A DNA stretch of 64,000 nt from Eutreptiella sp. 'Long Island Sound 2002' (lineage: Eukaryota; Euglenozoa; Euglenophyceae; Eutreptiales; Eutreptiaceae), in assembly GCA_964036045.1 (NCBI GenBank), contig CAXIWF010000930.1, forward strand, positions 62,001 through 126,000, written 5' to 3'. Shown here piece by piece: positions 23,420 through 35,151 of the stretch; the first letter of the stretch is position 1; every line of letters starts with the position of its first letter. Both the position numbers and the translations under genes were made by a program. Under the pieces are notes generated by a model that was not told where the DNA came from, did not search any database, and saw nothing but the letters and a program-made list of their open reading frames with translations.

Positions 23420-24490
23420 GAGAATTTTCCGAGAATTTTCCGAGAATTTTCCGAGAATTTTCCGAGAATTTTCCGAGAATTTTCCGAGAATTTTCCGAGA
23501 ATTTTCCGAGAATTTTCCGAGAATTTTCGGAGAATTTTCCGAGAATTTTCCGAGAATTTTCCGAGAATTTTCCGAGAATTTTCGGAGAATTTTCCGAGAA
23601 TTTTCCGTCAATTTTCCGAGAATTTTCCGAGAATTTTCCGAGATTTTTCCGAGAATTTTCCGAGAATTTTCCGAGAATTTTCCGACGATTTTCTGAGAAA
23701 TTTCCGAGAATTTTCCGAGAATTTTCCGAGAATTTTCCGAGAATTTTCCGTCAATTTTCCGAGAATTTTCCGAGAATTTTCCGAGAATTTTCCGTCAATT
23801 TTCCGAGAATTTTCCGAGAATTTTCCGAGAATTTTCCGAGAATTTTCCGAGATTTTTCCGAGAATTTTCCGAGAATTTTCCGAGAATTTTCCGAGAATTT
23901 TCCGAGAATTTTCCGAGAATTTTCCGAGAATTTTCCGAGAATTTTCCGAGAATTTTCTGAGAATTTTCCGAGAATTTTCCGAGAATTTTCCGAGAATTTT
24001 CCGAGAATTTTCCGAGAATTTTCTGAGAATTTTCTGAGAATTTTCCGAGAATTTTCCGAGAATTTTCTGAAAATTTTCCAAGAATTTTCCGAGAATTTTC
24101 CGAGAATTTTCCGAGAATTTTCCGAGAATTTTCCGACAATTTTCCGAGAATTTTCCGAGAATTTTCCGAGAATTTTCCGAGAATTTTCCGAGAATTTTCC
24201 GAGAATTTTTTGAGAATTTTCCGAGAATTTTCCGAGAATTTTCCGAGAATTTTCCGAGAATTTCCCGAGAATTTTCCGTCAATTTTCCGAGAATTTTCCG
24301 AGAATTTTCCGAGAATTTTCCGAGAATTTTCTGAGAATTTTCTGAGAATTTTCCGAGAATTTTCCGAGAATTTTCCGAGAATTTTCCGAGAATTTTCCGA
24401 GAATTTTCCGAGAATTTTCCGAGAATTTTCAGAGAATTTTCTGAGAATTTTCCGAGAATTTTCCGAGAATTTTCCGAGAATTTTCCGAGA

Positions 24491-25220
24491 ATTTTCCGAG
24501 AATTTTCCGAGAATTTTCTGAGAATTTTCCGAGAATTTTCCGAGAATTTTCCGAGATTTTCCCGAGAATTTTCGGAGAATTTTCCGAGAATTTTCCCAGA
24601 ATTTTCCGAGAATTTTCCGAGAATTTTACGAGAATTTTCCGAGAATTTTCCGAGAATTTTCCGAGAATTTTCCGAGAATTTTCCGAGAATTTTCCGAGAA
24701 TTTTCCGAGAATTTTCCGAGAATTTTCCGAGAATTTTCCGAGAATTTTCTGGGAATTTTCCGAGAATTTTCTGAGAATTTTCCGAGAATTTTCAGAGAAT
24801 TTTCTGAGAATTTTCCGAGAATTTTCCGAGAATTTTCCGAGAATTTTCCGAGAATTTTCCGGGAATTTTCCGAGAATTTTCCGAGAATTTTCCGTCAATT
24901 TTCCGAGAATTTTCCGAGAATTTTCCGAGATTTTTCGGAGAATTTTCTGAGAATTTTCCGAGAATTTTCCGACGATTTTCTGAGAATTTTCCGAGAATTT
25001 TCCGAGAATTTTCCGAGAATTTTCCGAGAATTTTCAGAGAATTTTCCGAGAATTTTCTGAGAATTTTCCGAGAATTTTCCGAGAATTTTCCGAGAATTTT
25101 CTGAAAATTTTCCGAGAATTTTCCGAGAATTTTCCGAGAATTTTCCGAGAATTTTCCGAGAATTTTCCGACAATTTTCCGAGAATTTTCCGAGAATTTTC
25201 AGAGAATTTTCCGAGAATTT
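24491..25220 (+). repeat. Start of a third 9.2 kb HOR copy
   Basis: It matches 15,291-16,020 at an offset of 9,200 bp, including TTTTACGAG near 24,623 and the CCGGG unit near 24,860. The match ends about 25,220, where this copy enters a TTGAG box instead of the GAGTATTTC unit found near 16,036. Confidence 0.82.
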
Positions 25221-27078
25221 TCCGAGAATTTTCCGAGAATTTTTTGAGAATTTTCCGAGAATTTTCCGAGAATTTTCCGAGAATTTTCCGAGAATTTCCC
25301 GAGAATTTTCCGTCAATTTTCCGAGAATTTTCCGAGAATTTTCCGAGAATTTTCCGAGAGTTTTCTGAGAATTTTCTGAGAATTTTCCGAGAATTTTCCG
25401 AGAATTTTCCGAGAATTTTCCGAGAATTTTCCGAGAATTTTCCGAGAATTTTCCGAGAATTTTCAGAGAATTTTCTGAGAATTTTCCGAGAATTTTCTGA
25501 GAATTTTCCGAGAATTTTCCGAGAATTTTCCGAGAATTTTCCGAGAATTTTCCGAGAATTTTCCGAGAATTTTCCGAGAATTTTCTGAGAATTTTCTGAG
25601 AATTTTCCGAGAATTTTCCGAGAATTTTCTGAAAATTTTCCGAGAATTTTCCGAGAATTTTCCGAGAATTTTCCGAGAATTTTCCGAGAATTTTCCGACA
25701 ATTTTCCGAGAATTTTCCGAGAATTTTCCGAGAATTTTCCGAGAATTTTCCGAGAATTTTCCGAGAATTTTCCGAGAATTTTCCGAGAATTTTCCGAGAA
25801 TTTTCTGGGAATTTTCCGAGAATTTTCTGAGAATTTTCCGAGAATTTTCCGAGAATTTTCCGAGAATTTTCCGAGTATTTTCCGAGAATTTTCCGAGAAT
25901 TTTCCGAGAATTTTCCGAGAATTTTCCGAGAATTTTCTGAGAATTTTCCGAGAATTTTCCGAGAATTTTCCGAGAATTTTCCGTCAATTTTCCGAGAATT
26001 TTCCGAGAATTTTCCGAGATTTTTCCGAGAATTTTCTGAGAATTTTCCGAGAATTTTCCGACGATTTTCTGAGAATTTTCCGAGAATTTTCCGAGAATTT
26101 TCCGAGAATTTTCCGAGAATTTTCAGAGAATTTTCGGAGAATTTTCTGAGAATTTTCCGAGAATTTTCCGAGAATTTTCCGAGAATTTTCTGAAAATTTT
26201 CCGAGAATTTTCCGAGAATTTTCCGAGAATTTTCGGAGAATTTTCCGAGAATTTTCCGACAATTTTCCGAGAATTTTCCGAGAATTTTCCGAGAATTTTC
26301 CGAGAATTTTCCGAGAATTTTCCGAGAATTTTTTGAGAATTTTCCGAGAATTTTCCGAGAATTTTCCGAGAATTTTCCGAGAATTTCCCGAGAATTTTCC
26401 GTCAATTTTCCGAGAATTTTCCGAGAATTTTCCGAGAATTTTCCGAGAGTTTTCTGAGAATTTTCTGAGAATTTTCCGAGAATTTTCCGAGAATTTTCCG
26501 AGAATTTTCCGAGAATTTTCCGAGAATTTTCCGAGAATTTTCCGAGAATTTTCAGAGAATTTTCTGAGAATTTTCCGAGAATTTTCTGAGAATTTTCCGA
26601 GAATTTTCCGAGAATTTTCCGAGAATTTTCCGAGAATTTTCCGAGAATTTTCCGAGAATTTTCCGAGAATTTTCTGAGAATTTTCCGAGTATTTCTGAGA
26701 ATTTTCCGAGATTTTGCCGAGAATTTTCTGAGAATTTTCCGAGAATTTTCCGAGAATTTTCCGAGAATTTTCCGAGAATTTTCCGAGAATTTCCGAGAAT
26801 TTTCCGAGAATTTTCCGAGAATTTTCCGAGAATTTTCCGAGAATTTTCCGAGAATTTTCCGAGAATTTTCCGAGAATTTTCCGAGAATTTTCCGAGAATT
26901 TTCTGGGAATTTTCCGAGAATTTTCTGAGAATTTTCCGAGAATTTTCCGAGAATTTTCCGAGAATTTTCCGAGAATTTTCCGAGAATTTTTCGAGAATTT
27001 TCCGGGAATTTTCCGAGAATTTTCCGAGAATTTTCCGAGAATTTTCGGAGAATTTTCCGAGAATTTTCCGAGAACTTT
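25221..27078 (+). repeat. Two inserted ~1.09 kb TTGAG units
   Basis: TTGAG boxes at 25,244 and 26,333 (1,089 bp, 99 monomers apart) lie between the third HOR start and the CCGCC monomer at 27,079. The marker interval here is 10,674 bp against 9,234 bp before it, an excess of 1,440 bp that these units explain. GAGTATTTC near 26,687 re-establishes the HOR pattern. It holds no gene. Confidence 0.75.
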
Positions 27079-27322
27079 CCGCCAATTTTCCGAGAATTTT
27101 CCGAGAATTTTCCGAGAATTTTCCGTCAATTTTCCGAGAATTTTCCGAGAATTTTCCGAGATTTTTCCGAGAATTTTCCGAGAATTTTCCGAGAATTTTC
27201 CGACGATTTTCTGAGAATTTTCCGAGAATTTTCCGAGAATTTTCCGAGATTTTCCCGAGAATTTTCCGAGAATTTTCCGAGAAATTTCCGAGAATTTTCC
27301 GAGAATTTTCCGATAATTTTCC

Positions 27323-27333
27323 GAGACATTTCC
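27323..27333 (+). repeat. Super-HOR marker monomer GAGACATTTCC
   Basis: Third clean copy, 10,674 bp after the second. Confidence 0.92.
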
Positions 27334-30300
27334 AAGAATTTTCCGAGAATTTTCGGAGAATTTTCTGAGAATTTTCCGAGAATTTTCCGAGAATTTTCCG
27401 AGAATTTTCGGAGAATTTTCCGAGAATTTTCCGTCAATTTTCCGAGAATTTTCCGAGAATTTTCCGAGATTTTTCCGAGAATTTTCCGAGAATTTGCCGA
27501 GAATTTTCCGACGATTTTCTGAGAAATTTCCGAGAATTTTCCGAGAATTTTCCGAGAATTTTCCGAGAATTTTCCGAGAATTTTCCGAGAATTTTCCGAG
27601 AATTTTCCGAGAATTTTCCGAGAATTTTCCGTCAATTTTCCGAGAATTTTACGAGAATTTTCCGAGAATTTTCCGTCAATTTTCCGAGAATTTTCCGAGA
27701 ATTTTCCGAGAATTTTCCGAGAATTTTCCGAGAATTTTCGGAGAATTTTCCCGAGAATTTTTCGAGAATTTTCCGAGAATTTTCCGAGAATTTTCCGAGA
27801 ATTTTCCGAGAATTTTCCGAGAATTTTCTGGGAATTTTCCGAGAATTTTCTGAGAATTTTCCGAGAATTTTCCGAGAATTTTCCGAGAATTTTCCGAGAA
27901 TTTTCCGAGAATTTTCCGAGAATTGTCCGAGAATTTTCCGAGAATTTACCGAGAATTTTCTGAGAATTTTCCGAGAATTTTCCGAGAATTTTCCGAGAAT
28001 TTTCCGAGAATTTTCCGAGAATTTTCCGAGAATTTTCCGAGAATTTTCCGTCAATTTTCCGAGAATTTTCCGCGAATTTTCCGAGATTTTTCCGAGAATT
28101 TTCTGAGAATTTTCCGAGAATTTTCCGACGATTTTCTGAGAATTTTCCGAGAATTTTCCGAGAATTTTCCGAGAATTTTCCGAGAATTTTCAGAGAATTT
28201 TCCGAGAATTTTCTGAGAATTTTCCGAAAATTTTCCGAGAATTTTCCGAGATTTTTCCGAGAATTTTCCGAGAATTTTCCGAGAATATTCCGAGAATTTT
28301 CCGAGAATTTTCCAATTTTCTGAGAATTTTCCGAGAATTTTCCGAGAATTTTCCGAGAATTTTCCGAGAATTTTCCGATAATTTTCCGAGAATTTTCCGA
28401 GAATTTTCCGAGAATTTTCGGAGAATTTTCCGAGAATTTTCCGAGAATTTTCCGAGAATTTTCCGAGAATTTTCGGAGAATTTTCCGAGAATTTTCCGTC
28501 AATTTTCCGAGAATTTTCCGAGAATTTTCCGAGATTTTTCCGAGAATTTTCCGAGAATTTTCCGAGAATTTTCCGACGATTTTCTGAGAAATTTCCGAGA
28601 ATTTTCCGAGAATTTTCCGAGAATTTTCCGAGAATTTTCCGAGAATTTTCCCAGAATTTATTGAGAATTTTCTGAGAATTTTCCGAGAATTTTCCGAGAA
28701 TTTTCCGAGAATTTTCCGGGAATTTTCCGAGAATTTTCCGAGATTTTTCCGAGAATTTTCCGAGAATTTTCCGAGAATTTTCCGAGAATTTTCCGAGAAT
28801 TTTCTGAGAATTTTCCGAGAATTTTCCGAGATTTTTCCGAGAATTTTCCGAGAATTTTCCGAGAATTTTCTGAGAATTTTCTGAGAATTTTCCGAGAATT
28901 TTCCGAGAATCTTCTGAAAATTTTCCGAGAATTTTCCCAGAATTTTCCGACGATTTTCTGAGAAATTTCCGAGAATTTTCCGAGAATTTTCCGAGAATTT
29001 TCCGAGAATTTTCCGAGAATTTTCCGAGAATTGTCCGAGAATTTTCCGAGAATTTTCCGAGAATTTTCCGTCAATTTTCCGGGAATTTTCCGAGAATTTT
29101 CCGAGAATTTTCCGTCAATTTTCCGACAATTTTCCGAGAATTTTCCGAGAATTTTCCGAGAATTTTCCGAGAATTTTCCGAGAATTTTCCGAGAATTTTC
29201 CGAGAATTTTCCGAGAATTTTCCGAGAATTTTCCGAGAATTTTTCCGAGAATTTTCCGAGAATTTTCCGAGAATTTTCCGAGAATTTTCCGAGAATTTTC
29301 GGAGAATTTTCCGAGAATTTTCCGAGAATTTTCCGAGAATTTTCCGAGAATTTTCGGAGAATTTTCCGAGAATTTTCCGTCAATTTTCCGAGAATTTTCC
29401 GAGAATTTTCCGAGATTTTTCCGAGAATTTTCCGAGAATTTTCCGAGAATTTTCCGACGATTTTCTGAGAAATTTCCGAGAATTTTCCGAGAATTTTCCG
29501 AGAATTTTCCGAGAATTTTCCGTCAATTTTCCGAGAATTTTCCGAGAATTTTCCGAGAATTTTCCGTCAATTTTCCGAGAATTTTCCGAGAATTTTCCGA
29601 GAATTTTCCGAGAATTTTCCGAGATTTTTCCGAGAATTTTCCGAGAATTTTCCGAGAATTTTCCGAGAATTTTCCGAGAATTTTCCGAGAATTTTCCGAA
29701 AATTTTCCGAGAATTTTCTGAGAATTTTCCGAGAATTTTCCGAGAATTTTCCGAGAATTTTCCGAGAATTTTCCGAGAATTTTCTGAGAATTTTCTGAGA
29801 ATTTTCCGGGAATTTTCCGAGAATTTTCTGAAAATTTTCCAAGAATTTTCCGAGAATTTTCCGAGAATTTTCCGAGAATTTTCCGAGAATTTTCCGACAA
29901 TTTTCCGAGAATTTTCCGAGAATTTTCCGAGAATTTTCCGAGAATTTTCCGAGAATTTTCCGAGAATTTTTTGAGAATTTTCCGAGAATTTTCCGAGAAT
30001 TTTCCGAGAATTTTCCGAGAATTTCCCGAGAATTTTCCGTCAATTTTCCGAGAATTTTCCGAGAATTTTCCGAGAATTTTCCGAGAATTTTCCGAGAATT
30101 TTCCGTCAATTTTCCGAGAATTTTCCGAGAATTTTCCGAGATTTTTCCGAGAATTTTCCGAGAATTTTCCGAGAATTTTCCGACGATTTTCTGAGAAATT
30201 TCCGAGAATTTTCCGAGAATTTTCCGAGAATTTTCCGAGAATTTTCCGAGAATTTTCCCAGAATTTATTGAGAATTTTCTGAGAATTTTCCGAGAATTTT

Positions 30301-31739
30301 CCGAGAATTTTCCGAGAATTTTCCGAGAATTTTCCGAGAATTTTCCGAGAATTTTCCGAGAATTTTCCGAGAATTTTCTGAGAATTTTCCGAGAATTTTC
30401 CGAGAATTTTCCGAGAATTTTCCGAGAATTTTCCGAGAATTTTCTGAGAATTTTCTGAGAATTTTCCGAGAATTTTCCGAGAATTTTCTGAAAATTTTCC
30501 GAGAATTTTCCCAGAATTTTCCGACGATTTTCTGAGAAATTTCCGAGAATTGTCCGAGAATTTTCCGAGAATTTTCCGAGAATTTTCCGAGAATTTTCCG
30601 AGAATTGTCCGAGAATTTTCCGAGAATTTTCCGAGAATTTTCCGTCAATTTTCCGAGAATTTTCCGAGAATTTTCCGAGAATTTTCCGTCAATTTTCCGA
30701 GAATTTTCCGAGAATTTTCCGAGAATTTTCCGAGAATTTTCCGAGAATTTTCCGAGAATTTTCCGAGAATTTTCCGAGAATTTTCCGAGAATTTTCCGAG
30801 AATTTTCCGAGAATTTTCCGAGAATTTTCCGAGAATTTTCCGAGAATTTTCCGGGAATTTTCCGAGAATTTTCCGAGAATTTTCCGAGAATTTTCCGAGA
30901 ATTTTCCGAGAATTTTCTGAGAATTTTCCGAGAATTTTCCGAGAATTTTCTGAAAATTTTCCAAGAATTTTCCGAGAATTTTCCAAGAATTTTCCGAGAA
31001 TTTTCCGACAATTTTCCGAGAATTTTCCGAGAATTTTCCGAGAATTTTCCGAGAATTTTCCGAGAATTTTCCGAGAATTTTTTGAGAATTTTCCGAGAAT
31101 TTTCCGAGAATTTTCCGAGAATTTTCCGAGAATTTCCCGAGAATTTTCCGTCAATTTTCCGAGAATTTTGCGAGAATTTTCCGAGAATTTTCCGAGAATT
31201 TTCTGAGAATTTTCTGAGAATTTTCCGAGAATTTTCCGAGAATTTTCCGAGAATTTTCCGAGAATTTTCCGAGAATTTTCCGAGAATTTTCCGAGAATTT
31301 TCAGAGAATTTTCTGAGAATTTTCCGAGAATTTTCTGAGAATTTTCCGAGAATTTTCCGAGAATTTTCCGAGAATTTTCCGAGAATTTTCCGAGAATTTT
31401 CCGAGAATTTTCCGAGAATTTTCTGAGAATTTTCCGAGAATTTTCCGAGAATTTTCCGAGATTTTCCCGAGAATTTTCCGAGAATTTTCCGAGAATTTTC
31501 CCAGAATTTTCCGAGAATTTTCCGAGAATTTTCCGAGAATTTTCCGAGAATTTTCCGAGAATTTTCCGAGAATTTTCCGAGAATTTTCCGAGAATTTTCC
31601 GAGAATTTTCCGAGAATTTTCCGAGAATTTTCTGGGAATTTTCTGAGAATTTTCTGAGAATTTTCCGAGAATTTTCCGAGAATTTTCCGAGAATTTTCCG
31701 AGAATTTTCCGAGAATTTTCCGAGAATTTTCCGAGAATT

Positions 31740-32220
31740 TTCCGAGAATTTTCTGAAAATTTTACGAGAATTTTCCGAGAATTTTCCGAGAATTTTCCGA
31801 GAATTTTCCGAGAATTTTCCGAGAATTTTCCGAGAATTTTCGGTCAATTTTCCGAGAATTTTCCGAGAATTTTCCAAGATTTTTCCGAGAATTTTCTGAG
31901 AATTTTCCGAGAATTTCCGACGATTTTCTGAGAATTTTCCGAGAATTTTCCGAGAATTTTCGGGGAATTTTCCGAGAATTTTCAGAGAATTTTCCGAGAA
32001 TTTTCTGAGAATTTTCCGAGAATTTTCCGAGAATTTTCCAAGATTTTCCCGAGAATTTTCCGAGAATTTTCCGAGAATTTTCCGAGAATTTTCCGAGAAT
32101 TTTCCGAGAATTTCCGGAGAATTTTCCGAGAATTTTCCGAGAATTTTCCCAGAATTTTCCGAGAATTTTCGGAGAATTTTCCGAGAATTTTCCGTCAATT
32201 TTCCAAGAATTTTCCGAGAA
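31740..32220 (+). repeat. Locally diverged monomers
   Basis: Several rare substitutions cluster here: TTTTACGAG near 31,751, CGGTC at 31,841, CCAAGATTTTT near 31,875, CGGGG at 31,961, CCAAGATTTTCCC near 32,039 and TTTCCGGAG near 32,111. Apart from a few one-base indels the 11-bp period holds, unlike the tract at 8,770-10,008. It may be an older or less homogenised piece of the array. Confidence 0.7.
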
Positions 32221-33085
32221 TTTTCCGAGATTTTTCCGAGAATTTTCCGAGAATTTTCCGAGAATTTTCCGACGATTTTCTGAGAAATTTCCGAGAATTT
32301 TCCGAGAATTGTCCGAGAATTTTCCGAGAATTTTCCGAGAATTTTCCGAGAATTTATTGAGAATTTTCTGAGAATTTTCCGAGAATTTTCCGAGAATTTT
32401 CCGAGAATTTTCCGAGAATTTTCCGAGAATTTTCTGAGAATTTTCCGAGAATTTTCCGAGAATTTTCCGAGATTTTTCCGAGAATTTTCCGAGAATTTTC
32501 CGAGAATTTTCCGAGAATTTTCCGAGAATTTTCCGAGAATTTTACGAGAATTTTCCGAGAATTTTCCGAGAATTTTCTGAGAATTTTCCGAGAATTTTCC
32601 GAGAATTTTCCGAGAATTTTCCGAGAATTTTCTGAGAATTTTCTGAGAATTTTCCGAGAATTTTCCGAGAATTTTCTGAAAATTTTCCGAGAATTTTCCG
32701 AGAATTTTCCGAGAATTTTCCGAGAATTTTCCGAGAATTTTCCGACAATTTTCCGAGAATTTTCCGAGAATTTTCCGAGAATTTTCCGAGAATTTTCCGA
32801 GAATTTTCCGAGAATTTTCCGAGAATTTTCCGAGAATTTTCCGAGAATTTTCCGAGAATTTTCTGGGAATTTTCCGAGAATTTTCTGAGAATTTTCCGAG
32901 AATTTTCCGAGAATTTTCCGAGAATTTTCCAAGAATTTTCCGAGAATTTTCCGAGAATTTTCCGAGAATTTTCCGAGAATTTTCCGAGAATTTTCTGAGA
33001 ATTTTCCGAGAATTTTCCGAGAATTTTCCGAGAATTTTCCGAGAATTTTCCGAGAATTTTCCGAGAATTTTCCGAGAATTTTCCG

Positions 33086-35151
33086 TCAATTTTCCGAGAA
33101 TTTTCCGAGAATTTTCCGAGATTTTTCCGAGAATTTTCTGAGAATTTTCCGAGAATTTTCCGACGATTTTCTGAGAATTTTCCGAGAATTTTCCGAGAAT
33201 TTTCCGAGAATTTTCCGAGAATTTTCAGAGAATTTTCCGAGAATTTTCTGAGAATTTTCCGAGAATTTTCCGAGAATTTTCCGAGAATTTTCTGAAAATT
33301 TTCCGAGAATTTTCCGAGAATTTTCCGAGAATTTTCCGAGAATTTTCCGAGAATTTTCCGACAATTTTCCGAGAATTTTCCGAGAATTTTCCGAGAATTT
33401 TCCGAGAATTTTCCGAGAATTTTCCGAGAATTTTTTGAGAATTTTCCGAGAATTTTCCGAGAATTTTCCGAGAATTTTCCGAGAATTTCCCGAGAATTTT
33501 CCGTCAATTTTCCGAGAATTTTCCGAGAATTTTCCGAGAATTTTCCGAGAGTTTTCTGAGAATTTTCTGAGAATTTTCCGAGAATTTTCCGAGAATTTTC
33601 CGAGAATTTTCGGAGAATTTTCCGAGAATTTTCCGAGAATTTTCCGAGAATTTTCAGAGAATTTTCTGAGAATTTTCCGAGAATTTTCTGAGAATTTTCC
33701 GAGAATTTTCCGAGAATTTTCCGAGAATTTTCCGAGAATTTTCCGAGAATTTTCCGAGAATTTTCCGAGAATTTTCTGAGAATTTTCTGAGAATTTTCCG
33801 AGAATTTTCCGAGAATTTTCTGAAAATTTTCCGAGAATTTTCCGAGACTTTTCCGAGAATTTTCCGAGAATTTTCCGAGAATTTTCCGACAATTTTCCGA
33901 GAATTTTCCGAGAATTTTCCGAGAATTTTCCGAGAATTTTCCGAGAATTTTCCGAGAATTTTCCGAGAATTTTCCGAGAATTTTCCGAGAATTTTCCGAG
34001 AATTTTCTGGGAATTTTCCGAGAATTTTCTGAGAATTTTCCGAGAATTTTCCGAGAATTTTCCGAGAATTTTCCGAGAATTTTCCGAGAATTTTCCGAGA
34101 ATTTTCCGAGAATTTTCTGAGAATTTTCCGAGAATTTTCCGAGAATTTTCCGAGAATTTTCCGTCAATTTTCCGAGAATTTTCCGAGAATTTTCCGAGAT
34201 TTTTCCGAGAATTTTCTGAGAATTTTCCGAGAATTTTCCGACGATTTTCTGAGAATTTTCCGAGAATTTTCCGAGAATTTTCCGAGAATTTTCCGAGAAT
34301 TTTCAGAGAATTTTCCGAGAATTTTCTGAGAATTTTCCGAGAATTTTCCGAGAATTTTCCGAGAATTTTCTGAAAATTTTCCGAGAATTTTCCGAGAATT
34401 TTCCGAGAATTTTCCGAGAATTTTCCGAGAATTTTCCGACAATTTTCCGAGAATTTTCCGAGAATTTTCCGAGAATTTTCCGAGAATTTTCCGAGAATTT
34501 TCCGAGAATTTTTTGAGAATTTTCCGAGAATTTTCCGAGAATTTTCCGAGAATTTTCCGAGAATTTCCCAAGAATTTTCCGTCAATTTTCCGAGAATTTT
34601 CCGAGAATTTTCCGAGAATTTTCCGAGAGTTTTCTGAGAATTTTCTGAGAATTTTCCGAGAATTTTCCGAGAATTTTCCGAGAATTTTCCGAGAATTTTC
34701 CGAGAATTTTCCGAGAATTTTCCGAGAATTTTCAGAGAATTTTCTGAGAATTTTCCGAGAATTTTCTGAGAATTTTCCGAGAATTTTCCGAGAATTTTCC
34801 GAGAATTTTCCGAGAATTTTCCGAGAATTTTCCGAGAATTTTCTGAGAATTTTCCGAGTATTTCTGAGAATTTTCCGAGATTTTCCCGAGAAATTTCCGA
34901 GAATTTTCCGAGAATTTTCCGAGAATTTTCCGAGAATTTTCCGAGAATTTTCCGAGAATTTCCGAGAATTTTCCGAGAATTTTCCGAGAATTTTCCGAGA
35001 ATTCTCCGAGAATTTTCCGAGAATTTTCCGAGAATTTTCCGAGAATTTTCGGAGAATTTTCCGAGAATTTTCCGAGAATTTTCCGAGAATTTTCCGAGAA
35101 TTTTCCGAGAATTTTCCGAGAATTTTCCGAGAATTTTCCGAGAATTTTCCG
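33086..35151 (+). repeat. 2,066-bp dimeric HOR, copy 1
   Basis: It consists of two TTGAG-marked units (33,086-34,163, 1,078 bp or 98 monomers; 34,164-35,151). Private variants are shared with the next 2 kb at an offset of about 2,066: GAGACTTTTCC near 33,844 and 35,910, CCCAAG after the TTG boxes at 34,513 and 36,579, GAATTCTCC near 35,000 and 37,066, and CGGAG at 35,050 and 37,116. Confidence 0.85.

Larger units (their letters stand above)
15291..24490 (+). repeat. 9.2 kb higher-order repeat, copy 2
   Basis: It follows directly on copy 1 with the same marker order. TTGAG boxes at 20,799, 22,182 and 23,105 have spacings of 1,383 and 923 bp, exactly as 11,607, 12,990 and 13,913 do in copy 1. 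It has a clean segment where copy 1 has the degenerate tract. The offset to copy 1 is 9,192 until the doubled 8-bp unit at 23,404 raises it to 9,200. It holds no gene. Confidence 0.88.
27079..33085 (+). repeat. Array segment after third CCGCC marker
   Basis: It carries the markers that follow CCGCC in copies 1 and 2: GAGACATTTCC 27,323, CCGCG near 28,072 and the 8-bp unit 28,314, then TTGAG boxes at 29,971 and 31,082. A 12-bp unit (TTTTCCCGAG) lies near 27,746. The order departs from copies 1 and 2 after about 29 kb. It holds no gene. Confidence 0.75.
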
